NCBI GenBank assembly: GCA_029860075.1
Contig: JAOUBX010000017.1
Coordinates: 1 to 64,000, forward strand
DNA: 64,000 nucleotides
Origin: Deltaproteobacteria bacterium
GTDB lineage: Bacteria; Desulfobacterota; JADFVX01
Direction: 5' to 3'
Shown: positions 55,412-62,884 of the stretch, piece by piece
How the letters are laid out: each line of letters starts with the position of its first letter
Position numbering within the stretch: position 1 is the first letter of the stretch
The notes under the pieces: model-generated
Seen by the model: the letters and a program-made list of their open reading frames with translations, nothing else
The model's database searches: none
What the model was told of the DNA's origin: nothing
Translations under genes and position numbers: made by a program

Positions 55412-56614
55412 TTATGTCCAGGCCAGGGGATCTCTTTCCAGCATATTTCCCGTTTCAGTAAAGGAATGCGCTATACACTCGTCAAAAGACTGCCTGCCGC
55501 GCAGCTGTCTGAAAGTTTCGCCCTTTTCCCATATCTCTGCAAAGGATTTCTCCTTCAGGTTTCCGGCGGGAACAGGCAGCCATGTGCATGGGAGCACCGC
55601 CCCTTTAGAGGTGATATGACAATAGGTCGCCCCTGACTGACACATGGTATTCCATGCATATTGATTGGCTCTTTGATCCATTACGCCCGATTTGATAAAG
55701 TACTCCGTATCTCCTCCAAAAGGATCTGCGCCGATCATATTGGTGCCGCCCTGAGATTTTTCGATCTTTTTTGACAGTATGCTGATAAGCTTTTCGCCAT
55801 CGGCCGGTGAAATAACAAGGGCCTTTGTTTTATCAGAGGTATCCATCGGTACCAGTCGTCTGAGCACAAAGTTGTCTGCCTTTTCTCTGATAGAAAGATC
55901 CATGATCTGCTCTACTTCTCCCACATTCAGTGCATTTGCATAGGTGATAACGGTTGTATTGATACCTCTCTTTATACCGGCGCGAATGGCAGCCAGGGTC
56001 TTGTCAAAATTCCCCGCCTTGTGGAGTTTATCGTGCGTTGCAGCCGATATGCCGTCCAAATTGAATTTAAGGGAAAAGAATTTTATTTTTGCGAGGGCAT
56101 CCATTTGCTGTTCATTAATATCATCACCGGAAGAAACGACGGATAGGGAAATGTCATTATCTTTTGCCAGCTTGATATAATTCATGATACCAGCATCCTT
56201 GAAAGGCGCCGGGCCGAGAAGTGTAAGATTCAACACATCAGCCTCTCCAAGCTGCCTGATTACATCGGCAATTTGCGAAGAAGTAAGATCTGCGCTATTG
56301 TCCCCAGCCAGGGAATTGAGCATTTCAAAGGGCTGCAGATCAAAGGTTACGTAAAGCGGTGATGACGCCTTGCTCTCTCTGATACGATTATAAAACTCAA
56401 TGCCTCCGGACATAACGGCAGAACTTGCCAATGAACTCATGACAGGAGCAAGCCCTATGCCACTGCCCTTCTTTTTGCAGGCAACAAGCAGGCCGGGAGC
56501 TGTCAGGAAAAAACCTGCGGCCATGGCAGAGCGTCCCGCTACATCGAGAAAAGTTCTCCTCGTTACGTTATTATTATTTGATATGGATTCTTTCTTGTTT
56601 TTTTTATCAGGCAT
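55412..56614 (-). CDS. Tat-exported lipoprotein with degenerate radical SAM fold and partial SPASM
   Basis: A 400-residue protein starting at ATG 56614 (GGAGGGG upstream; a 20-codon extension to 56674 is rejected). Residues 18-24 are the twin-arginine motif TRRTFLD, followed by a hydrophobic stretch and a lipobox LLVAC46, so it should be exported folded and lipid-anchored. The body follows the radical SAM barrel order, but the place of CxxxCxxC (about 86-103, PLYVTFDLQPFEMLNSL) has no cysteine. The carboxyl end keeps a short SPASM (C325, C332, C343, C380) with LPVPAGNLKEKSFAEIW, a motif shared with maturases B and C. It is probably not a classical radical SAM enzyme; it may bind one auxiliary cluster or the peptide outside the cytoplasm. 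Confidence 0.8.
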   Translation of the reverse strand: MPDKKNKKESISNNNNVTRRTFLDVAGRSAMAAGFFLTAPGLLVACKKKGSGIGLAPVMSSLASSAVMSGGIEFYNRIRESKASSPLYVTFDLQPFEMLNSLAGDNSADLTSSQIADVIRQLGEADVLNLTLLGPAPFKDAGIMNYIKLAKDNDISLSVVSSGDDINEQQMDALAKIKFFSLKFNLDGISAATHDKLHKAGNFDKTLAAIRAGIKRGINTTVITYANALNVGEVEQIMDLSIREKADNFVLRRLVPMDTSDKTKALVISPADGEKLISILSKKIEKSQGGTNMIGADPFGGDTEYFIKSGVMDQRANQYAWNTMCQSGATYCHITSKGAVLPCTWLPVPAGNLKEKSFAEIWEKGETFRQLRGRQSFDECIAHSFTETGNMLERDPLAWT

Positions 56615-56624
56615 TTTCCCCTCC

Positions 56625-57005
56625 TTACTTGTAAGCCAATACTTGCGTATTGGCTGAAATGGGCCAGGCGGCAACAGTCAGGTCACCTATTGCTTTGAGT
56701 GATTGAACTTCCGGAACCGCTCCCAATCGCTCAAGCGTCTGCTCAGCGCCGGTAATTTGAACCAGTTCCTTGCTCAGCATCCCCTGAGAATGAAGTGCTG
56801 CGGCAAAATCCCCCAACTCTCCACTCTTTGCTTCTTCCATTGCGGAAGGAGAACTCTCTGTAAGCAGAGCGCCCAGCTTTTCCACATTTTTCATACCAAC
56901 AATGTAGAGGCCATCCGTATTGCGGTTGTAGAGAAGATATTCATTTCCCTCGACTCGAACTTTCACGGAAGGCCCGAAAATCTGCTGCAACATTTTTTTA
57001 TCCAT
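56625..57005 (-). CDS. Possible PqqD-like/RiPP recognition protein
   Basis: A 126-residue protein, first in the operon, with GGGGG upstream of the ATG. It starts MDKKMLQQIFG, like the precursor's MDKK. Residues 14-75 have a beta-beta-helix pattern (VKVRVEGNEYLLYNRNTDGLYIVG, then ELGDFAAALHSQGMLSK) that could be a PqqD/RRE winged helix, the usual leader-binding domain. The match is weak. Alternatively it is a structural protein or a second substrate. No signal peptide is present. Confidence 0.5.
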   Translation of the reverse strand: MDKKMLQQIFGPSVKVRVEGNEYLLYNRNTDGLYIVGMKNVEKLGALLTESSPSAMEEAKSGELGDFAAALHSQGMLSKELVQITGAEQTLERLGAVPEVQSLKAIGDLTVAAWPISANTQVLAYK

Positions 57006-57141
57006 TTTTCCCCCTTAAGTTTTTTTTTAGTTTTATTAGTTCCGGCTTTTAAAGTAATTCAGGAAAAAGTCTACTACCTAAATTGGGGAATGCAAATTTT
57101 TTTTCAGATTTATTTACCCGGCGCCGAAGCCCCCCCTGGGT

Positions 57142-57296
57142 GGAGTCGATTACATTACAAAACCTTTTGAGAAGGAACGGGACGGGCATGGCCATCATAA
57201 AAAACTTTTGCAGTCCTTCATGGTGGAGATATTTTTGTTGAAAGCAAGGCAGGGGAAGGGTCAACGGTCACGCTTGCCTTGCCACTTAAAGGGTAA
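57142..57296 (+). pseudogene. Composite receiver/histidine-kinase fragment
   Basis: GVDYITKPFEKE, the end of a receiver domain, is joined out of frame to NGTGMAIIKNF, and after one further frameshift to HGGDIFVESKAGEGSTVTLALPLKG and a stop at 57296. The latter matches the end of the kinase at 58764-60605 (HGGEVIVESEVGKGTTVTVALPVKP). About 30 bases beyond the stop are also similar, so it is a DNA-level duplicate that has decayed. It lies on the opposite strand, in front of the radical SAM operon. Confidence 0.7.
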
Positions 57297-57333
57297 TGCC
57301 CCTTTTAACCTTTTCCCCTTCACCATCCTCTAC

Positions 57334-57354
57334 GTCCGGCAGACTCCTATGAAG
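57334..57354. repeat. Decayed end of the GGAGCCTG miniature element
   Basis: GTCCGGCAGACTCCTATGAAG resembles the right end of the element at 58528-58692 (GTCCGGCAGGTTCCTATGAG). Confidence 0.5.
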
Positions 57355-57516
57355 ACTTAACATTAACATCTCTTGCACATACGAATACCAGGGAATCATG
57401 CAAAAGATAAATTTTATGATAAAATCTTAATTGATATCTCTTACACAAGTTCATATGAACAAGCTCTCTGCCCTAATCAACGAGTTGTGTACACACTATC
57501 TCCCGGGAGACCAACA

Positions 57517-58530
57517 ATGGATAAAAAAACAGTCGCCGTTGCCATCCTGATTATCACTGTCATAGTGACAGTCACAGGCATACTTTACTTAAGGCCAGCA
57601 GAGCAACCACAAATTGCCGAACCGGAAAAGCTCACATTGGGTGTGGAAAAGAGCCTGCTTCCCTCTGCCGTGTGGGTAGCCCGGCACAATGGTTATTTTA
57701 AAAAGGAGGGCATTGATATCTCCATTAAGGAATTTGATTCCGGCAAGGCAAGCTTTAATGCAATGCTCAATAATGAGGGCATCCATATTTCAACTGTAGC
57801 CCCCACTCCCATCATGTTCAACAGTTTTAAACGGAAGGATTTCTCCATTTTTGCAACTTTTGTCCATTCCGTTGATGACGTCAAGATAATCGCCCGTAAA
57901 GATAAAGGTGTTATCACAGCAAAAGATTTAAGAGGCAGGAAGATAGGGACCCCCTCAGGAACAACGGGACAATTTTTCGTGAATTCTTTCCTCACCTTTC
58001 ATGGCATCCCTCTCTCACAAGTCAGCATAGTCGATATCAGTCCTTCCCATTTACCTGCTGCGCTGGCAAACAATGACGTGGATGCCATTGTGATCTGGGA
58101 ACCACACGCCTATAAGGCCCGGCAATTATTGCGTGAAAATGCCGCAAGAGTACCCAGTTCAGAAATTTATTGGGAAACCTTCAATTTTATGGTAATGAAT
58201 GATTTCGCAAAAAACAGGCCCCGGGCCATAAGGAAATTTCTTCGCGCTATTTCCAGAGCAACCTTGTTTATAAATAAGCACAGGCAAAAAGCACAGGCTA
58301 TCGTAGCTGAACGATTAAAGCTCGATAAAGCTATTGTTACTGCACTGTGGGATGATTTTGTATTCGAACTTTCTTTAAACCAGGAATTGGTCGTCACATT
58401 GGAAGTTGAGGCAAGATGGGCCATCAATGAGCGCCTCACCGGCAAAAAAGAAGTTCCCAACTATCTCGATTATATCTACCTGGATGCACTTAAGGAGATA
58501 AATCCGCAAAGTATCAAGATTTTTCACTAG
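57517..58530 (+). CDS. Membrane-anchored NMT1/SsuA-like substrate-binding protein
   Basis: A 337-residue periplasmic binding protein of the SsuA/THI5/NMT1 group. An amino-terminal helix (VAVAILIITVIVTVTGILYL) without a clear cleavage site suggests it stays anchored. Core motifs are VARHNGYFKKEGIDI, NNEGIHISTVAPTP, LRGRKIGTPSGTTG and DVDAIVIWEPHA. No ABC permease or ATPase is nearby, but a histidine kinase follows, so I infer that it is a sensor component. GGGAG is 8 bases before the ATG at 57517. The stop codon TAG is part of the miniature element downstream. Confidence 0.8.
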   Translation: MDKKTVAVAILIITVIVTVTGILYLRPAEQPQIAEPEKLTLGVEKSLLPSAVWVARHNGYFKKEGIDISIKEFDSGKASFNAMLNNEGIHISTVAPTPIMFNSFKRKDFSIFATFVHSVDDVKIIARKDKGVITAKDLRGRKIGTPSGTTGQFFVNSFLTFHGIPLSQVSIVDISPSHLPAALANNDVDAIVIWEPHAYKARQLLRENAARVPSSEIYWETFNFMVMNDFAKNRPRAIRKFLRAISRATLFINKHRQKAQAIVAERLKLDKAIVTALWDDFVFELSLNQELVVTLEVEARWAINERLTGKKEVPNYLDYIYLDALKEINPQSIKIFH

Positions 58531-58692
58531 GAGCCTGTCGGACTTGGGGAATCGTAGCGAGGGAAAGTTTTTTTGAGTCGGATTTTTTGATTAAATGAGG
58601 CAAATATTGGATATATTTAACGAATTTAATCGGAAAATCCGGCCAAAAGGACTTTTCCGCAGCAGATTCAGCCTAAGTCCGGCAGGTTCCTA
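58528..58692. mobile_element. 165-bp miniature element with TA-flanked inverted ends
   Basis: TAGGAGCCTGTCGGACTT (58528-58545) and AAGTCCGGCAGGTTCCTA (58675-58692) are 18-bp inverted ends differing at 2 positions, each with an outer TA. That fits a Tc1/mariner-IS630-type MITE with TA target duplication. It has no coding capacity. Confidence 0.7.
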
Positions 58693-58728
58693 TGAGCCTG
58701 CCGGACTTAGGGAATCGCGGCAAGGGAA
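58693..58728. repeat. Partial second copy of the miniature element
   Basis: TGAGCCTGCCGGACTTAGGG with GAATCGCGGCAAGGGAAA repeats the left end of the neighbour. Its CCTGCCGGACTTAGG (58697-58711) forms a perfect 15-bp stem with 58672-58686 around a 10-base loop. Confidence 0.65.
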
Positions 58729-58763
58729 ATCAACCACTGATGAGGGCTTGATAAAGGCATAAA

Positions 58764-60605
58764 ATGAAAATCAGCAGCAGAGTACGAGTTATCATACTGA
58801 TTCCCATCATCTTTGGAATTTGCGTCATCATTATTCAGCAGGAGATGGCAGAGCGTGTCGGCCGGGCCCTGGACTATGACAACCTCATCGTAAATATCAC
58901 CCAGAAAACCACTGCCCTTCATCACCTTTCAGGTGAACTGGCACGCTATCCCGATGAACGTCGCGTAAAAAAACAATGGCTGGCAGTTTACGGCTCTTTA
59001 AGAGAGTTAGTACTCCAGACCGGCAAAGACGGGAAGGATAGTCAGGCGACGCTTGCCCAGTTGAAAAAATCAATCAAACTATTAGGAGAACTTCACCATA
59101 GCCTTCTTCAACAGAGGGAGGAAGCAGCAGTACCGACACCTCATTTGAGTGAGCGGCAGGAGAGAAAGGTGGACCGCATGCTGCTCCTGTCCCAGAATAT
59201 GATCTCCGATACGTTACAGTTGAGGCAGAAGAGCACGGCAAAGCTATTAAAGCTCCGTAATCTGGAAGGAAAAATTATTCTCTTCATTACCCTTGCCCTG
59301 GTTGTCATTTTGGGTTTGTTGGCATTTATAATGGGGAAGAGAATAACCAAACCCCTTTCCATGCTCGAAAAGAGCGCAGAGATCATCGGCTCAGGTGATC
59401 TGACACACCGTATCGGCCGCCTGGCCAATGATGAACTGGGCAGTCTCGGCCTGTCCCTTGATGAAATGACAAAGCAACTAAAAGAAACCCTTGCCTCACG
59501 GGATCTGCTCAACCGGGAAGTGGAGGAGCGCAAGCGGACTGAGGAATTTCTTCGCAAAAGCGAAGCAAGGCTGGCTGAGGCGCAACAGATCGCCCATGTG
59601 GGACACTGGGAGTGGGATCTCAATAGGGACAAGCTCCATTGGTCAGACGAGGTCTACCGGATTTTGGGGTTCAGGCCCCGGGAATTTGAACCCACTTACG
59701 AGGCATTCTTACGTTCTGTTCACCCCGATGACAGGGAAGCACTGGAAAAAGCGGTGAATAAAGCGCTTAAAGAGGGAAAGGCCTACAACAAAGAGCACCG
59801 CATTGTTTTACCTGATGGTACCGAGCGGATTGTTAACGAGGTAGGCAAGGTCTTTTATGACGACGCCCCTAAGCCCATCAGGATGATGGGCACCGTGCTG
59901 GATATTACCGAAGGCAAGCGGGCTGAAAAGGAACTGGAACAAAAAAGGCGCCTTGCCGCAATGGGAGAGATGTCTGCCTACATAGCGCATGACATCAGAA
60001 ACCCTCTCAATAATCTGGGCCTGAGTTATGAATTGCTTAAAGACTCTCCAGCCATAAAGGGAAATGACAGGGAAGCTCTCCTGCTTATGGGTAAGGGAAT
60101 AGAAAACCTTATTTCAATTTCAAAGGACCTTCTCGATTATGGCAGAAGCGATAAACTGATTAAGGAGAACTTTGACTGTTTGGCCCTTATCAACGAATTA
60201 CTTACCGAGCTTGATGAGAAGACAGGCCATGCCAATATTGAAGTTATTAAAAAACTGCCGCAAAAATCCAGCCCCCTAAAAGCCGACAGGGTAAAGATAC
60301 ATCAGGCCCTCCTTAATATTTTAAACAATGCCATACAATCCATGGCCGGGGGTGGAAGGCTTTCCATATCCGCAGAAGAAAGAGATGGCAGATTAATCAT
60401 AGCCGTTTGTGATACGGGCGCAGGCATCAAAAAGAAAGACCTGGACAAGATATTTGCCCCTTTCTTTACGACGAGAAAAAATGGGACGGGCCTCGGTATG
60501 GCCATTTTGAAACATTTCGTGGACCTTCATGGCGGCGAGGTGATTGTTGAAAGTGAGGTGGGAAAAGGAACAACAGTTACTGTTGCTTTGCCCGTAAAAC
60601 CGTAA
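58764..60605 (+). CDS. Sensor histidine kinase (TM-HAMP-PAS-HisKA-HATPase)
   Basis: A 613-residue membrane kinase. TM1 is ~7-24, a helical periplasmic sensor runs ~25-165 (many Leu/Gln), TM2 ~170-190, HAMP follows (KRITKPLSMLEKSAEII, DELGSLGLSLDEM), then a PAS/PAC fold ~270-385 (VGHWEWDLNRDKLHWSDEVY, HPDDREALEK). The H box IAHDIRNPLNNL is near residue 405 and the ATPase boxes are NNAIQS, DTGAGI, FFTTRKNGTGLGM. No dedicated response regulator is adjacent, although a decayed receiver fragment lies 1.5 kb upstream. It probably reports on the ligand bound by the preceding binding protein. Confidence 0.88.
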   Translation: MKISSRVRVIILIPIIFGICVIIIQQEMAERVGRALDYDNLIVNITQKTTALHHLSGELARYPDERRVKKQWLAVYGSLRELVLQTGKDGKDSQATLAQLKKSIKLLGELHHSLLQQREEAAVPTPHLSERQERKVDRMLLLSQNMISDTLQLRQKSTAKLLKLRNLEGKIILFITLALVVILGLLAFIMGKRITKPLSMLEKSAEIIGSGDLTHRIGRLANDELGSLGLSLDEMTKQLKETLASRDLLNREVEERKRTEEFLRKSEARLAEAQQIAHVGHWEWDLNRDKLHWSDEVYRILGFRPREFEPTYEAFLRSVHPDDREALEKAVNKALKEGKAYNKEHRIVLPDGTERIVNEVGKVFYDDAPKPIRMMGTVLDITEGKRAEKELEQKRRLAAMGEMSAYIAHDIRNPLNNLGLSYELLKDSPAIKGNDREALLLMGKGIENLISISKDLLDYGRSDKLIKENFDCLALINELLTELDEKTGHANIEVIKKLPQKSSPLKADRVKIHQALLNILNNAIQSMAGGGRLSISAEERDGRLIIAVCDTGAGIKKKDLDKIFAPFFTTRKNGTGLGMAILKHFVDLHGGEVIVESEVGKGTTVTVALPVKP

Positions 60606-60613
60606 TGCCCTTT

Positions 60614-61489
60614 TTACCTTGTCCGCCTGCCCTTCACCACCCGGTCAATGCCGGCAAGGTCCTTAAGGGACTCCACCGCTTCAAATCGGCCTGTATTTCT
60701 GAACAACTCGGCAATGGCCTCCCGCTGGCCTTCGCCATGTTCCACCATAAACGAGCCACCGGGATGAAGATGTTGAGGCGCCTCATGAACGATAGCCCGG
60801 TAAAAATCGAGGCCGTCATTACCGCCGTCAAGGGCGGAGAGCGGCTCAAAGTCACTCACTTCCGCTTGCAGACCTTGCAGATCTCCCCTTGGAATGTAGG
60901 GAGGATTGGAGACGATGAGATGAAAAAGTTTATCAGCCACGGGAGCAAAGAGGTCACCCTCCAGTATGGTAACAGACGATGACAGGCCATTACTTTCCAC
61001 GTTTTCCCTGGCAAGAGAGACAGCCTCCGGTGATATGTCCACACCGGTAACATGAGCGCCATTCACCGCTTTTGCCAGCGCTGCCGTTAAGGCCCCGCTG
61101 CCGCTGCCAACATCGAGTATCTCCGGTGCACTGCACTCGGGAAAGCTAGCCTTAACAGCTTTTGCTCCCTCCTCGACAAGAAGTTCCGTTTCAGGCCGGG
61201 GGATCAGCACGGAAGGTGATACTTTAAATTCCATAGACCAGAATTCCTGGTGGCCCGTAATGTATTGAAGGGGCTCTCTCGCTGCCCTTCTTTTGACCAG
61301 GCCCCTGAAAGCTGCCAGTTCATCCTCATTAAGGGGTTTGTCGAAATTCATGTAGAGATGTGTCCTGTCCATTTTTAAGGAATGGGCCAGAAGCAGCTCC
61401 CCGTCGAGACGCGGCGTATCTATCCCCTTTTCACCAAGGTAATCGGCAGTCCATTTGATAAGCTTGAGTATTGTCCATGGTTCGGGCAT
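60614..61489 (-). CDS. prmC: Peptide chain release factor N5-glutamine methyltransferase
   Basis: A 291-residue AdoMet methyltransferase that modifies the GGQ glutamine of release factors. Features are an amino helical domain, LIPRPETELLVE, motif I ILDVGSGSGALTAALA and the catalytic SNPPYIP. It is convergent with the kinase (8 bases between stops). Its target, RF2, is also in the window (prfB). prfA, often beside it, is not. Confidence 0.92.
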   Translation of the reverse strand: MPEPWTILKLIKWTADYLGEKGIDTPRLDGELLLAHSLKMDRTHLYMNFDKPLNEDELAAFRGLVKRRAAREPLQYITGHQEFWSMEFKVSPSVLIPRPETELLVEEGAKAVKASFPECSAPEILDVGSGSGALTAALAKAVNGAHVTGVDISPEAVSLARENVESNGLSSSVTILEGDLFAPVADKLFHLIVSNPPYIPRGDLQGLQAEVSDFEPLSALDGGNDGLDFYRAIVHEAPQHLHPGGSFMVEHGEGQREAIAELFRNTGRFEAVESLKDLAGIDRVVKGRRTR

Positions 61490-61508
61490 TGGGATCTGCT
61501 TTCTTCCC

Positions 61509-61539
61509 GGAACCTGCCGGCCTAAGTCCGACAGGCTCC
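61509..61539. repeat. Collapsed miniature element (two abutting ends)
   Basis: GGAACCTGCCGG (61509-61520) directly meets CCTAAGTCCGACAGGCTCC (61521-61539). These are the two inverted ends of the 58.5-kb element with the centre lost. It lies 20 bases before the prmC start. Confidence 0.6.
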
Positions 61540-61650
61540 GGGATGATTTTTTGAAGAGATCTTGATACTGATCTTTACTGATTTATTATGATTTTTTAAC
61601 GATTTAATGCAAGGATTAAATAATTTTTTTAGATAAAAATTTATTTACTT

Positions 61651-62337
61651 TCATCGTTCAGCACTTTTATTTTGAAAATTCTTCCTAAATTCTTCCACAA
61701 TCTCGACTCCCGAAGGGGTCCCTATCCTGTCAGCTCCGGCTTTAATCATTGCCAGGGCATCTGAAACCGTTTTTATTCCACTTGCCGCCTTGACCTTTAT
61801 CGTGCCTTCACTGGTCTTTGCAAGCAACTTTACATCCACCACCCTAGCGCCCCATGGCCCAAAACCTGTCGACGTTTTAACAAAATGGGCGCCACCATTG
61901 ATAACGGCCTTACAGGCGGCAACTTTCTCCGCATCATTTAAGTGACAGCACTCGACAATGACCTTAACTGTAGCATACGGAACGGCTGAAGTTATCCTGC
62001 CTATTTCTTCCGCAACAAAGAACATATTATTCGATTTGATTAATGAAATGTTGGCAACCACATCTATTTCTTCAGCGCCGTCATCATAAGCCTTCTTTGC
62101 CTCAAAGACTTTCGTTTCAGCCCCTGAATATCCCAGCGGGAATCCGACAACGGTAGAAACCTTTACAGGCCCTGCATCAAGGACTTTCGATGCAAGTTTT
62201 ACATAATGAGGGGGAATACAGACCGATGAAAAACTGTATTTTGATGACATTTCCAGAAAATTTTCATAATCAGACTGCAACGCATCAGGCTTTAAAAGCG
62301 TTTGATCGATACGGGCTGCCAGTTCTTCCGACGTCAT
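61651..62337 (-). CDS. deoC: Deoxyribose-phosphate aldolase
   Basis: A 228-residue TIM-barrel class I aldolase cleaving 2-deoxyribose-5-phosphate to acetaldehyde and glyceraldehyde-3-phosphate. It has EIDVVANISLIKS, VIVECCHL, the Schiff-base lysine in FVKTSTGFGPWGA and IKVKAASGIKT. It is monocistronic, with GAGGAAAGAG before the ATG. Used for salvage of deoxynucleosides. Confidence 0.92.
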   Translation of the reverse strand: MTSEELAARIDQTLLKPDALQSDYENFLEMSSKYSFSSVCIPPHYVKLASKVLDAGPVKVSTVVGFPLGYSGAETKVFEAKKAYDDGAEEIDVVANISLIKSNNMFFVAEEIGRITSAVPYATVKVIVECCHLNDAEKVAACKAVINGGAHFVKTSTGFGPWGARVVDVKLLAKTSEGTIKVKAASGIKTVSDALAMIKAGADRIGTPSGVEIVEEFRKNFQNKSAER

Positions 62338-62884
62338 TTTTCTCTTTCCTCAGAGCATTGATTTGCAGTGACTTTTTGTTAGACCGACACAGGGAAATAG
62401 CGGAATTCCCATGACATGAACCGCTCAAATCCACAAAAAAGGTATCTCCATATGGAAGTCACATAAAGTTTAAACCACAGAAAATGGGAATGCAAGTATG
62501 ACGTGCGTTAGATAGCAAAATTTGGTCACGGGATCCTAAGAACAAGACAGGTTATCAGCCTTTACTGAAAGATGTCCATGGTGACGCAGTGTCCATATTC
62601 AGCATAATCCGGCTCAAGAACCTGAGCATCACTACGCCCATTGTGTCGCTTCAGAATCTTTTGCATAGATTTTGCATCTTAATCCTGATGCATTGTGGCA
62701 GCGGCGTAATAAAATAGATATCTTCCCCGGGCAATTCATCGCCGCCCTCCACAGGAATCCTGATAAAGCTTTTTATTTCAGGCTATTAAGCTTGCAACTT
62801 CTATTTTATGTATGCTATATAAAAGTATGATTATATAGTTGAAAAATCAGTTTTATTACTCTCAACGTTAAGTCGGCAGAATAA
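62338..62884. other. 547-base gene-free stretch
   Basis: No gene, tRNA or riboswitch fold is recognised. The AT-rich 62800-62850 region (TGCTATATAAAAG) probably holds the promoter of the response regulator. Confidence 0.4.

Noticed and set aside
62338-62884. Riboswitch or small RNA upstream of the response regulator
   Set aside because: I could not draw any known conserved fold from the sequence, and there is no terminator-like element.
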